Shown here piece after piece: positions 1 to 11,290 of a DNA stretch of 64,000 nucleotides. How positions within the stretch are numbered: the stretch's first letter is position 1; each line of letters begins with the position of its first letter. The translations under genes and the position numbers were made by a program. Origin of the DNA: Chrysemys picta bellii (lineage: Eukaryota; Chordata; Testudines; Emydidae); the NCBI RefSeq assembly GCF_011386835.1, contig NC_088809.1, positions 24,435,067-24,499,066 on the forward strand. The letters are read 5' to 3'. The notes below the pieces were generated by a model, which was not told the DNA's origin, did no database searches, and saw only the letters and a program-made list of their open reading frames with translations.

Positions 1-227
1 CTGAGGACCCAGATCTGCCCAGGCACTGAGCCTTCACGTGTAGATCAGCTTAGCAGAGAGAGGGTCAGGGCAGCAGGGGGTGGGGGAGAAGTTGAGGAAT
101 TGGTGCTGTTGGGATCTGGGCAGAAAAGAAGCCCTGGAGCAGCAGGAGGAAAGAAGAAATAAAATAAAAAATAATTACTTGTAGCTATTAGGACAATTGA
201 AATGGGATTTTTATAAAAAACTAAATC

Positions 228-1345
228 ATGATACTGTCTCAGATGACCTCATTAAAAAAAACAAGGAAAATACAACCTAGGTGGAGCTACTATAAGGTAG
301 GTGAACAACTGGTTGGCAAATCGTTCCCAGAGAGTAGTTATCAGTGGTTCACAGTCAAGTTGGAAGGGCATAATGAGTGGGGGTCCTGCAGGGATCAGTT
401 CTGGGTCTGGTTCTGTTCAATATCTTCATCAATCATTTAGATGATGGCATAGAGAGCACATTTATAAAATTTGCGGATGATACCAAGCTGGGAGGGTTGA
501 CAACACTTTGGAAGACAAGATTAAAATTCAAAATGATCTGGACAAACTGGAGAAATGGTCTGAAATTCAATAAGGACAAATGCAAAGTACTCCACTAAGG
601 AAGGAACAATCAGTTGCACACATCCAAAATGGGAAATGACTGCCTACGAAGGAGTACCGCAGAAAGGGATCTGGGGGTCATAGTGGATCACAAACTAAAT
701 ATGAGTCAACAGTATAACACCGTTGCAGAAAAAGCAAACATCATTCTGAGATGTATTAGCAGGAGTGTTGTAAGCAAGACACAGGAAGTAATTCTTCCGC
801 TCTACTCCACGCTGATTAGGCCTCAACTAGAGTATTGTGTCCAGTTCTGGGTGCCACATTTCAGGAAATTGGAGAAAGTCCAAAGAAGAACAACAAAAAT
901 GATTAAAGGTCTGGAAAACATGACCTATGAGGGAAGATTGAAAAAATTGGATTTGTTTAGTCTGGAGAAGAGAAGACCGAGAGGGGACATAACAGTTTTC
1001 AAGTACATAAAAGGTTGTTACAAGGAGGAGGGAGAAAAATTGTTCTCATTGTTCTCTTGTTCAATTGTTCTCTGAGGATAGGACAAGAAGCAATGGGCTT
1101 AAATTACAGCAAGGGAGGTTTAGATTGGACATTAGGAAAAACTTTCTAACTGTCAGGCTCGCTAACCACTGGAATAAATTGCCCAGGGAGGTTGTGGAAT
1201 CTCCATTATTGGAGGTTTTTAAGAGCAGGTTGGACAAACACCTGTCAGGGATGGTCTAGATAATACTTAGTCCTGCCTTGATTGCAGGGAACTGAACTAG
1301 ATGACCTCTCGAGGTCCCTTCCAGTCCAATGATTGTATGTATTGT
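228..1345 (+). mobile_element. CR1 LINE copy, 5'-truncated and decayed
   Basis: Broken reading frames on the + strand match the second half of a CR1 reverse transcriptase and its C-terminal region. Visible pieces include a GSVLG-like segment followed by NIFI, the catalytic-type FADDTKLGG stretch near 465-495, an LEYCVQFW segment near 830, and the [20 protein letters not shown] tail near 1080-1200. The copy ends near 1345 after the typical 3' text in which a dozen bases around 'gatgacct' precede a short ATTGTATG-like repeat. Frameshifts at about 440, 600 and 1070 show that it is dead. Confidence 0.9.
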
Positions 1346-1864
1346 AACTGCAGAGTCATTTATCTGTCAATATAGTTAGTAAAATGAGAAGAAGAAAGGC
1401 AAATGATTTTATGGTTTCACAGTAGTGAGGGTAAGTGGAGTCCCGCATGCGCAGCCAGGGAGTGACGTGTTTTGTGAGCATTAAAGATTGTCTTTTCGAC
1501 CTGCAATTCTCACACGCACACACTGGCAGAGAACTACAGGGGAGTTAAGGAGTCAAAAGACAGACTGAAAAGAATGATTTGGGGGCCCTGAGTCATGATT
1601 GTTGAGGTTTTGAGGCTGACAGCCATGTGCCCATGTACCCCAGAGGGGCTGCAGGGGAAAGGTGTCTCAGGCCACCTGAACCAAATTCTTTCTGACATAG
1701 AATCCCAGAAAGGTGGGGCTGGAAGGGAGCCGGAGACATTCCTGGCAACTGTTTGGCCTGTTCTTAAAAACCTCCAGTGGGGGCGATTCCAGGACCCAGC
1801 TTGGAAGTCTGTTCCAGAGCTTGACTCCCTTATGGGGGGGGGGGGGGGGCGTAGTGGGAGATTG

Positions 1865-1985
1865 CGGGAGCAGGGGGTAGTGTTGCCAGTTTTGATTGGG
1901 TGTATTCCTGGGGCTTCATTACATGACATAATCTTCAATGAAAGATTAATCTTTAATTCCTGGAGACTCCAGGACAATGGGGGGG
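1865..1985. repeat. Unclassified interspersed repeat fragment
   Basis: The stretch around 'cctggagactccaggac' contains a short inverted repeat and is flanked by long G runs at 1830-1850 and 1980-1995. It resembles short non-autonomous repeats seen elsewhere in sauropsid DNA, but I cannot assign a family. Confidence 0.35.
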
Positions 1986-1999
1986 GGGGGGGGGCACCG

Positions 2000-3060
2000 G
2001 GATCCCAGCGCTGGAGGGGTGCAGGGAGGGGGAATGGCTGGAGCCTGCGCCTCTTGTTGGCCGAACTCGGCGGGGCCTTGCGGCTGCCTGGCCCAGCCGA
2101 GCTCCAGGAGGGACTTCCCCGCAGGGCCACAGAAACTGCCGGGAAGGAAGCGGCTGCTCGGGTGCGGGTGACTCAGCAGCCCTGGGAGTCCCGATGGCGG
2201 GACCTATGTCCCCGTGAGTCAGGGCCACGCACGGGAGCAGGTATCGGCTCCGCAACCGAGAGTCCGGCCCACGTCACACAGACGCACCCCCCCGCACTGA
2301 CCGCCCCCCCCAGTCAGCTCCTCCGCACCCCCCCGCACTGACCGCCCCCCCAGTCAGCTCCTCCGCACCCCCCCGCCCGCTCCTCCGCACCCCCCCCGCA
2401 TTGACCGCCCCCCCAGTCAGCTCCTCCGCATCCCCCCCGCACAGCCCGGCCACTCCACCAGCTGCCCCCCCGCACTCCCCCGCCCCGCCCTCTCCTCCGC
2501 ATCCCCCCCGCACTGCCCGGCCCCTCCACCAGCTGCCCCCCCGCACTGACCGCCCCCCCCCCAGTTAGCTCCTCCGTCTCCCCCGTCCCGCCCGCTCCTC
2601 GGCACCCCCCCCCCTGCCCGCACCCCCAGTCAGCTCCTCCGCACCCCCCCGCCACGCACTGCCCGTCCCGCTCCTCCGCACCCCCCCGCCCCGCCCTCTC
2701 CTCCGCATCCCCCCCGCACTGCCCCCCGCCGCAACCCCGTCTGGCCAGTTCCCGCACCCCCAGTCAGCCCCGCCCCCACCGGGCCGGGGGCGGTCGGGGT
2801 CGATCTGCTCGGGGGGCCCCGCCGGCGCCCCTGCCCGCTCCTCCCCGCCTCTCCTGGGCGCCCAATCCCGGCCGCGGAGGCCGCTCCCCCCGCTCCCCTC
2901 CCAGCCGCACCTGCGGCCGGGAGCCCCTAGCCCGCAGCCGCCGCCCGGAGCGCTCAGCTGCTAGCCGCGGACCCAGGTCCCGGTGAGTGACCGGAGCGTG
3001 ACCCGCCGCGACCCGCCCCAGCGCCTGCCCTGGGGCTCCCGGACTGGTCAGCTGGGGTGC
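2000..3060 (+). promoter_or_regulatory. CpG-rich block, candidate promoter
   Basis: This block is very GC-rich and keeps many CpG dinucleotides, in contrast to the CpG-poor sequence around it. It has no long credible coding frame; the open frames come from low-complexity C-rich repeats. A good splice donor (CCCG followed by GTGAGTGA, boundary at 2982) near its right end suggests a 5' non-coding exon of a + strand transcript. The downstream gene is unknown; CLDN4, 17 kb away, is the nearest + strand gene. Part of the block (2275-2760) is a degenerate C-rich tandem repeat, so base composition alone may explain some of the CpG density. Confidence 0.45.
2275..2760. repeat. Degenerate C-rich minisatellite
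   Basis: Imperfect copies of a unit containing 'cactgaccgcccccccag' followed by 'tcagctcctccgcacccc' recur about every 40-60 bases. The long C runs on the + strand (G runs on the - strand) are suited to G-quadruplex formation. Frames read through it are artefacts. Confidence 0.8.
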
Positions 3061-3670
3061 CCGCCTGGGACCTCGGTGCCCCATGGGGGGATAGGGAGGG
3101 GCTGGCTGTCCCGCCTGGCACCTCGGTGCCCCATAGGGGGGATAGGGAGGGGCTGGCTGTCCCGTCTGGGACCTCGGTGTCCCATGGGGGGCTAGGGAGG
3201 GGCTGGCTGTCCCGTCTGGGACCTCGGTGCCCCATAGGGGGGATAGGGAGGGGCTGGCTGTCCCGTCTGGGACCTCGGTGCCCCATAGGGGGCTAGGGAG
3301 GGGCTGGCTGTCCCGTCTGGGACCTCGGTGTCCCATGGGGGGCTAGGGAGGGGCTGGCTGTCCCGTCTGGGACCTCGGTGCCCCATAGGGGGGCTAGGGA
3401 GGGGCTGGCTGTCCCGTCTGGGACCTCGGTGCCCCATGGGGGGCTAGGGAGGGGCTGGCTGTCCCGCCTGGCACCTCGGTGCCCCATAGGGGGGCTAGGG
3501 AGGGGCTGGCTGTCCCGTCTGGGACCTCGGTGCCCCATAGGGGGGATAGGGAGGGGCTGGCTGTCCCGCCTGGCACCTCGGTGTCCCATGGGGGGCTAGG
3601 GAGGGGCTGGCTGTCCCGTCTGGGACCTCGGTGCCCCATAGGGGGGATAGGGAGGGGCTGGCTCTCCAGT
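3060..3670. repeat. 51-bp minisatellite, about 12 copies
   Basis: The motif 'ggctggctgtcccg' recurs at roughly 3100, 3152, 3202, 3253, 3303, 3353, 3405, 3455, 3506, 3557, 3606 and 3657, which gives a unit of 50-52 bases. Copies differ at a few fixed sites (cctgg/tctgg, ccatag/ccatgg, gatag/gctag), so higher-order variants are mixed. It begins about 80 bases after the candidate donor at 2982 and would lie at the start of that intron. The proline- and glycine-rich frames on both strands are repeat artefacts. Confidence 0.95.
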
Positions 3671-3689
3671 CTGGGACTCCCCCTCACAT

Positions 3690-4650
3690 GGCTGTTGCAG
3701 TCCCCTGTCCCAAACTCCTGAACTGCTCTTTGCCACGTTTGTTGGCTCTGTCCTGTTTGGGGTTGTGTTGCTTAGCTGCACAGCTGGCCCCGTCACCGGC
3801 AGGCCTGGGCGAGCGGGGACACAGCTTGTTTTCCGGCTGTTGTTACCTGCAGTCGACCAATAATATTTATCTGGCGCTATCCCATGGACCCCCCTCTGCC
3901 CAGGGCCCTGTGATGGGCAGTGGGAAGCTGTGTCAAACCCACCCATGGGAAGGACAGAGAAACCTAAAAGTCACTGGGCAAGATGTTCAAAATGGGTGTC
4001 TACACGTAGGCATCTACATCTCTGCATAGCCCCCCAATACACTTGGTTTGACCCAGCTCCGGTCCAAGGCTGTCCCTTGACATGGGTGGGAATCCCACCA
4101 GTTCCTTGAACTCACTTTCATCTCCTCTGTCTCTAGGATTTTATACTGTGCGCATTGTCATGGGAACCGAGTGCCTGGGGCTGAGCATAGAGATCAGCCC
4201 CCCGGGGGGTGGGAAGGCAAATTCATGCACGTCTGGAAAGCACCCAGAGATCCTGGGATGGAAGGTGTCAGCATTAAGTCATTAGTGTACTTGTTATATG
4301 GGGAAAGAGGGACACTGAGTCAGTTAGGGCCTGAAGGGAAAGGAGGAGAATGGGATAATGGAGGCAGAGGGCTAGATTCACAAAGGGATTTAGGCACGTA
4401 ACTGCCACTTTAGGCACCGAAGTCCAAAATTCAGATCCTCAAACAGCTGCCACCTGATCTGCAGGTGTCTAGGTCTCCCCCAGTACAGCCCCTTACGTCT
4501 CTGCCAGAGGCTGTCCGCTCAGCTCCTAGATCCTCAAGCCAGGTGTTCCCCTGCTTATCATGCCTGCCGGGCCCAATCCCGCGGGCATGTGCAGGGGCTG
4601 CCTGCCAGGCCCCATGTGAAACAACCAAGGGGGAGATGGCCGTGCCCCCA
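3690..4650. other. No gene seen; repeat remnants
   Basis: No credible exon. Near 4370-4450 there is a fragment of a recurring 'ttcacaaagggatttagg' / 'aggcacc' repeat whose relatives appear near 9540, 11290, 12780 and 14530. Confidence 0.5.
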
Positions 4651-4654
4651 TAGA

Positions 4655-4980
4655 CTCAAGTGGCCAGTGGTTAGAGCATTCACACAGGACATGGGAGACC
4701 CCAGTGCAAGTAAACTCAGGGCTCCCCACCCCAAGCACTGAGCTACGGAGTCATGCTCACCTCACGCTCTCTTTTTGATCCAGTGAATCTGTAAGTATTT
4801 TAAACACAGTGAAGCAGCTCCAGCCGACAGATTGGGAGGTCGCTCTGCCTGGCGGTTCAGGCACTCCCTGGGGAGACAGGCGAGCTGCTCCCAATCAGGT
4901 TGAGTGGGGATTTGAACTCGGGTCTCCTGTATTCTGGGTAAATGCTGTGACCCGGGGAAGGGGGAATGCTGTCTCCTCCT
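4655..4980 (+). repeat. tRNA-derived SINE, diverged
   Basis: The left part has the turtle tRNA-SINE pattern 'agtggttagagcattcac' followed by 'catgggagacccc', corresponding to a worn A-box and the start of a B-box region. The right part near 4910 has 'gatttgaactcgggtctcc', typical of the body of these SINEs. Boundaries are approximate. Confidence 0.55.
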
Positions 4981-4989
4981 GAAAAAAGG

Positions 4990-5700
4990 CTGACCTGGTT
5001 CAGCCCTGGACTCACAGCTGCCTAACTCGCCACGAGGGACAGAGTCCTTGGCATTTCCTGCTGGTCCCTTGGGCGGCTCCTCACTCAGCTTCTGTGAGTG
5101 TCTCACTTTCCCCAGGCAGTGTATAGGGAGCCTGGGGGCCTACCTCGTGGGTACAGGGTGCCTAGACATTAAGTGCTGCAAAGGGGAGCAGAGTCTCCAT
5201 GTGAATCTAGCCCAGAATCTCCAAGGAGCCGTTTGGGAGCCGCCCCCATGAATGTGGCTGAGAGAGAAGGCCTGCCTTTCTGACTCCCCATGCGCCATGG
5301 GGAGGGGTGGGCTGGGCCAGGCTTCACCTTAGCGGGAGGGTCCGCAGCAAGAGCCCCCTGGGATGGGCTTGATGCAGTGGTTAGAGGAAGGTCAGAACAG
5401 TCAGACTACAGTCACCTCCTGGGGTGGGGTCTCTTCCCCTGCACACACACCCCAGTTCCCCAAAGGGCAAAGCACTGGGATAAACAGCCTGGGCAGAATC
5501 TGCTCCCGACTTCACGTGGGCCCAGGCAACAGGGGCTCAGGAGTCACGAATCACAATGTTTGTGAGCAGGAGGGCCGTGCCACGTGACTCCCACCCCACG
5601 GAAGCTGCACCATGGCAAGGCTGAACAGGGCTGAGCGCCTGTCACTGTGGTGTAAAGGGGAGGGAAGGAGGTCTGGGGAGCTCCCCCGCCCCCAAGCTGC
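4990..5700. other. No gene seen
   Basis: GC-rich, with several short open frames on the + strand that lack splice context, codon bias or family similarity. I recognise nothing here. Confidence 0.4.
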
Positions 5701-5879
5701 CAGAATGGTTTCCCCCTAATTATAGGCCCCTCAGTCTGACATCGAGCCCAGGCAAAATAATGGATTGATGGATTGACTGATACGGAACTTGGTTCATAGA
5801 GAATTAAAGGAGGGTAATATAATTCATGTCAATCAGCACAGGCTTATGGAAAATAATATAATATATTGAGATATACCAT

Positions 5880-6078
5880 CTCATAAAACTGGAAGGGACC
5901 TTGAAAGGTCATTGAGTCAAGTCCAGTCCCCTGCCTTCACTAGCAGGACCAAGTACTGTCCCTGACAAAAAAATTGGGTTTTGGGGTCCCCCCCCCCCTA
6001 AATGGCCCCCTTAGGAATTGAGCTCACAACTCTGGGTTTAGCAGACCAATGCTCAAACCACTGAGCTATCTCTCCCTA
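5880..6078 (-). repeat. tRNA-derived SINE with CR1-type 3' tail
   Basis: Read on the - strand it starts 'gggagagatagctcagtgg', a clear tRNA-like A-box (TAGCTCAGTGG), followed by 'ttgagcattggtctgc' and a worn B-box. The 3' end is the CR1-type tail 'ggtcccttccagtt'. Known tortoise tRNA SINEs share their tail with CR1, the LINE thought to supply their retrotransposition machinery. Short flanking similarity (tatctcat / ccatctcat) suggests a target-site duplication. It lies inside the older CR1 copy. Confidence 0.8.
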
Positions 6079-6585
6079 TCTCATCAGATTAATTTGATAT
6101 CTTCTCTTGTTGAGATTACAAGTTTGGCTGGTAAAGGGAATAGTGTTGCTGCAATAGACTGAGACTTCTGTACGGCGTTTGACACGGTACTGCAGCCCAT
6201 TTTGAGTATTAAATTAGGACAATGTAAAATTAACATGACACACATTAAATAGATTAAAAGCTGCCTAACTGTTGGTTGAAAAAAGTAATTGTAAATGGGG
6301 AATCGCCATTGAGCAGGTGTGATTCTAGTGGGATTCCACAGGGACCGGTTCTTGGCCCTAGGCTGTTTAACATTTTTATCAATGACCTGGAAGAGAACAG
6401 AAAGTCATCATTGATCAAGTTTGCAGATGACACGATTGGGGGAGTGGTCAGTAATGAAGAGGTCAGTGATACAGATCGGTTGGTAAACTGGATGCAAGCA
6501 AACAATATGTGTTTTAATACAGCCAAATGTAAAGTTATCCATGGAGGAACAAAGAATGCAGGCCATACCTACAGGATGGGGGCTG

Positions 6586-7110
6586 TGTGATGAAGTGGGA
6601 ATGTTCATAATGTTTTCTCTGAATACTGTGTGGGTGCCTCAGTTTCCCCTATGCATTTCTTAAGTACCTAGGTGGTGGGATAAGGGTGTGTGATTGTTGC
6701 AGAGCCTGAGAGGGCCAGTGTGATGGTGTCTACACAGAAAATGGCCGACACCCTGTCTCCTGGCAACTGATGGCTTGGGCCCCTCCTCTGCAAAGGTGCC
6801 AACTGAAGGTGTTGGAGAACAAAGGGATCAGGTGACTTCTTTACCTGGGAAAGAGACAAAGGCCAGAGGAGGGGCTTGGGGGGGGGGGTTCAGTTTGGAG
6901 CTGGCTGGGAAAACGGAGGGAACGCCCCAGGGCTGGGGTCTAAGCTCCCTGCCCCCCAAGATGGACCTGACTGAGGGGGTCCTACAAGCTCTGTTTTGGA
7001 CTGTGTTCCTGTCGTCTAATAAACCTTCAGTTTTACTGGCTGTCTGAGAGTCATGATGAATCGCAGGAAGTGGGGGGTGCAGAGCCCTGACTCCCCCACC
7101 CTCCGTGACA
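6586..7110 (+). mobile_element. Solo LTR with exact 5-bp target duplication
   Basis: The element begins TGTGATGAAG and ends CTCCGTGACA (TG...CA termini) and is flanked by GGCTG at 6581-6585 and again at 7111-7115. A polyadenylation signal AATAAA sits at 7018-7023, about 90 bases from the right end, which sets the orientation as +. No internal gag or pol sequence is present, so it is a solo LTR left by LTR-LTR recombination. It splits the CR1 frame. A related solo LTR lies at 59119-59601 on the - strand. The parent retroelement family is not identified. Confidence 0.88.
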
Positions 7111-7418
7111 GGCTGTATCGTGGGAGCAGCGACTCTGAAAAGCATGTGGGGGTCGTGGTGGATAATGAGCTCGCAGTGTGATGCTGTGGCCAAAAGGGCT
7201 AATGCAGGGGAATCTGGATTAGGAGTCAAGAGGTGATTTTACCTCTGTATCTGGCAGTGGTGCGACCACTTCTGTCCAGTTCTGGTGCCCACAATTCAGG
7301 AAGAATGTTGCTACATTGGAACGGGTCCAGGGAAGAGCCATGAGAATTATTATTAAAGGATTGGAAAACGTGCCTCTGGGCAGGGGCTGTAAACACTTCC
7401 TGTCTGCTTGTGTTTCAG

Positions 7419-7504
7419 GAGCTGGGCTGCCAGATCCTCTCCCATCCAGAACACACCGACGCTCTGTTGTTGAGTATCTCATGAGGGTCCTTCTTCAACA
7501 GCAG
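7419..7504 (+). other. Exon-like segment with good splice signals (unverified)
   Basis: A pyrimidine-rich tract ending in TTTCAG precedes 7419, and CAG/GTAAAT follows at 7504/7505, which gives an 86-base candidate internal exon on the + strand. One frame is open (28 codons, beginning AGLPDPLPS); the other two contain stops. I recognise no protein family. It could be a 5' non-coding exon of a transcript from the CpG block upstream, or chance splice sites at the edge of an old CR1. Confidence 0.25.
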
Positions 7505-7519
7505 GTAAATCAGCTCTTG

Positions 7520-9540
7520 GCATCAATAGCAGCTCCTGTCTTGGCTAGGAGAGCAGGCGGGGTAGGATGCACAGAACAACAGACGGCCTGTCTGCCATCT
7601 TGCACTAGGGTGTGTGTACATGAGCCAGGGCCCCTCCCCGGAGCCCTGCAACTTGTGCTGTGCACCAACAGCAGGAGGTCAGTGCCTGCTTCCCCAGAGG
7701 GCCCCTTGAGCTGCCTCTGTAGGGGAAGGTTTGCTGTACTGAGAGGGGCGTTGGGAAGGAAACTTTCCCTGCTTCTCAGAACTCTCCTGGGGACCCTGCA
7801 CAAGGGCTACACTGCAAAACAAGGGAGGCCTCTGACTGCTAGATGCAGTACCGGGGGGGGGTTCCCGTGGCACTAGCATGCTCCAGGCCAAGGGCCCACG
7901 CCAACCACAGTGCTCCATGCCAGAGGCCGATACGGCTGGAGCACACCATGCCAGTGGCCCTCTCCGCTACTGAGAGACAGAGAGCGTGGGCATATGTAAT
8001 GCACATTGGTGACATGGTTTAACTTGCCAGTTCCTTCTACTAGATTTCTCACTGTTCTTTGGATCTGTATTCCTTAGCTAAAGTACAAGATGGAGAATTT
8101 ATATAAATCTTTGAGGCTTATTTGCTTTAAAAGGTGTGTTGGCTAATAAGAAATTACAAAAAGCAGAATACAGATGGTTGGCTGATAATATTTACAATGT
8201 CAAAATGGAATGTAAATTGAAAAATTACAATTATCAAGAGATGATAAATCAGTTAAATGCATTTAAGGTCTTATCACAACCTTGTTACAAAGGTAACATT
8301 TGTCCCAGTTCTGTACTAGTCTGGTGCAAGTGATTGTGGTTCCAGCATGGAATTATGGATCCTTAATTACAGCTCCGTATTTACCTCCCATCAAGATTAT
8401 ATCCCAGTGGAATTATGGAACTGCTCTTGTCAGTTCCACCTAACAATTCTACAGCAGGATTTAGAATTGTAGACAAATTACTTTAGTTATCAAAGAATGT
8501 TAGTTTTCAGTTCAGAATGACCTTGTCTATGACTCAGAGCCATACTTTGCCACTTAACATGCACAAGACTATCATACGCTAAGCCCAAACTGTAATATGC
8601 ATGTAATAATTTTGAAGCTGTTCTAAATTCTCTGGAATTTCACCAGCACTGCGGGTTCTTATGCAACTTTAACCAAAGGTTCAAATAGTGGTCAAATCAT
8701 TTTTATTGATTTTTTGTTGTTGTAATTTTTCTTGTTTGTTTCTTTATACAAAAATGAATTACTCACAGCAATAGTGGGAAAATCTTTAGTTTACAAGCCA
8801 ATTCAAAGTGTCTTCCTCTCTTTGTCTAATTCTCTTGAAAGCTATGTAATTTTTAGGTTGACCTCTTTAACACTCAGGATTTGACAAAGTAACTTTTGCT
8901 GCAATAAAGCCCAGCTTTCAATTACATCATTATTAGGCTGAGGTAGAGTGATGAGTTTCTCTTGTCCTAGCACTCTCAACTGACCTAATGAATCAGCATG
9001 ACTTGTAAATAACTAAGACTAAACGTGTTAGTGAAATACAAGTACACATACATTTGAGTCATTCAGAGGGTTTTAATTAAGGTACATACTTTCTGAGAAG
9101 CATTTAGCCTAACATGACCAAGTCATCACATGAATAAAAGTTGTTTCTGCTACTTATCAGTTGGAACTGGTATGAGTGTGGGTTCTCCAGCTTAGCTTCA
9201 CTGTTGCAATGACTGGTTCTTGAGTTAGATCAGAGTTCATTCAGGTGAGTCACTCAAGGCATTAGAACAGTTGGAGTCTTACTCTTTTTCTGAATTTTGC
9301 AGTGGTCTCCCCAGATAGGACTTTAAAAGACATTCAGAAAGGAACTTATTGCATTGCAACCCAGAATCCTTAGACATCCTGCTGCCTAGTGGAATTCTGA
9401 GCCCTGATTTAAGCTAATGGCTCCATTATACAGTGTGTGGGGAGAACCAGGTAGGTAAGACGGGTTCTCAGAAGCATGTGGAGTGGGGAGCTGCCTAAGA
9501 AAGCTAATAGGAAATGCTGAGGAGAGGGGCAGGGCTTAGC
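7520..9540. other. No gene seen; AT-rich unique-looking sequence
   Basis: From about 7990 to 9400 the sequence is AT-rich, unlike its GC-rich surroundings, and shows no LINE, SINE or MITE signature that I recognise. Open frames are short. It may be an ancient unrecognised repeat or non-coding unique DNA. Confidence 0.4.
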
Positions 9541-9960
9541 TCTCAGATTCATAAAGGTACTTAGGTACCTAGCTCCCATTGATCCCGGCCTGTCAGGCCA
9601 GAGGCCTATTTTTTTTATTAGGATTCCCAGTCTGGCAGTCCCTCCTTTGCCTGATTTTGAGCAAGGCCATGAATGCAGCTCTCCCAGGCGAGTGCCCGAA
9701 CTGCCAGGCTCTTGTTTCTGTTAATCTGACTTGTTGAAGCCGTTCCATTTCCTATAACTATTGACATATTCATTGGGCCAGAGCGAGTGTGCGAGTGATT
9801 CTGTAGCCCAGCGCACTCACTTGGGATGTGGGAGAATCAGGTTCAAGTCCCTGCTCCAAATCAGGAAGAGGAGGGATTTAAACAGGGTGTGCCCTAAATT
9901 GCTGGGCTACTGGCTGTCCTGGGAGTGCGTGCACACATGCGAGCCTGAAGAACGACCAGC
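9540..9960 (+). repeat. SINE-like segment with tRNA box and 'aggtacctag' repeat
   Basis: Near 9835 'gagaatcaggttcaagtcc' matches the tRNA B-box (GGTTCAAGTCC) with the flanking turtle SINE text 'gtgggag'. Upstream at 9548-9580 is a member of the recurring 'cttaggtacctagctccc' repeat. Boundaries are approximate. Confidence 0.5.
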
Positions 9961-11290
9961 TTGCCTGCCCCTGGCCTGATCCTGTAGGCATGGTCTGAGA
10001 ACACCTACCAGATCGGGTTCTGCTGTGGAGACGGGTGGGGAATATTTCATCTGAGCAGCCAGTTGATGTGTCAGCAGGAGCGAGGCCTCAAAGCAGCTCG
10101 TTAGCTGTGGGGTGGCATCAGTATTTAGGCATCTTTGCTCATGCGCACCAGCAGAAAGTGAGGTGCTGGTGAGGTTAGGCCGTAGGTCAGTGGAGGTTTT
10201 GAGAATGCCAGTGGCATCTAAATGTTGGATTGAGCCCCTAGTGGGGCTGTTAGGAGCCAAAGTATCCTTAGTTGTTACCCAAAAGAGGGCACACTTGCTG
10301 GCCAGGTGACGACAGTCCCGTTAACAGTCTCTCTTGTCCAGATGTTTCAACTTCAGGTAGTGACATATTGAACAAAACATTGTTTTAATTCATGCCTCTG
10401 GGGAAAGCTTGAAATGTCAAACCAGAAGATGAGTTTTGTCCCCTCTCCTCATTCTCCTTTATGGCTTCTTGCAACTTTGTCTCTGGATAATTCCCCTTTC
10501 TTTGTGCAAAATATTTTGTGCCCTATCAGTTTGTATAGTACATGTTGGGCCATCCACTGAATACCCACTGGCTCATCTCCAGTCAGTAACCTGCTTCCGC
10601 AAGTTACCTTCCGTGGGCCCCTCTGTGGTGAGCTCCTTTGTGCCAACTCTATGCAACTGCATGCTCTTCCCTTAGCACTCTGCTGTCTGCAGTCATGGCC
10701 ATTTTGAAGTCAGTCTTTCTAGAAAGTCTCCTCGCACTCCTGGATGGCTCTGTCCTACAGCAATGTCAAGTCATTTGACTTATTTGCTTGGTCATCACCA
10801 ACAGGAGAGAGCAATTAATGAAATCGCACAAAGCAACTGTATGCATCTCTGTACCAGTCCTGGATTATTCCCTGACCCTCAGTAATGAGGTTAGTAGACG
10901 TGCCATATGCAACAGGCTCTCCGTGCAACTGCCAGTCATACAGCATCAGCATGACACAGGGCTGCGTCAGCTCCTTTAATGCAGAATCAATACCTCGGGA
11001 GATGTCGTTTTGTTAAAGTGAGTTCTCTTTCTTGCAGAGGGCGGGTGTGAGCACCAGGGTCCGCGCAGGCCCTTTCTTCAGGGCCCCGTTTGTGGGTCGC
11101 ACTGACATGTAACCCCCAAATAAAGCAACTCAGCACAGCTCCAATAACTACCTTTACCTAGGCCCAGAGCTTCTTTGCCTGACTCTCCTGCTCCTGGCAC
11201 TCTTCCCCTGGCCTTGCAGCCCCTCTGCTGGGGCGGGGGGAGCCCAGGAGCCAGCCTGCTTCCGGTAGCCCCCTTCTCACACTAAGCCCT
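9960..11290. other. No gene seen
   Basis: Mixed-composition DNA with no credible exon, LINE or MITE signature. A polyA-like 'aaataaagc' occurs near 11118, but no gene ends there that I can support. Confidence 0.35.

Larger units (their letters stand above)
5705..7400 (+). mobile_element. Old CR1 LINE copy interrupted by a SINE and a solo LTR
   Basis: Reverse-transcriptase pieces on the + strand include an NYRPLSL-type remnant near 5720 and, at 6276-6580, [22 protein letters not shown] followed by KFADDT. The frame resumes at 7116 after the LTR with a worn 3' part (an AVTKRA-like piece, then 'aaaggattggaaaacgtg' near 7355). This subfamily differs from the younger copies elsewhere in the window. 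Interruptions are at 5880-6078 and 6586-7110. Confidence 0.8.

Noticed and set aside
1534..2341. Frames of about 200-250 codons on both strands near 1.6-2.3 kb
   Set aside because: They span G runs and C-rich repeats, overlap on opposite strands and have no family resemblance or splice support.
3060..3670. CRISPR array
   Set aside because: Tandem units abut without unique spacers, and the genome is vertebrate.
2274..3690. Long Gly/Ala- and Pro-rich open frames on both strands
   Set aside because: They are produced by C-rich and 51-bp tandem repeats; sequence repeats with the unit length and there is no codon bias or splice context.
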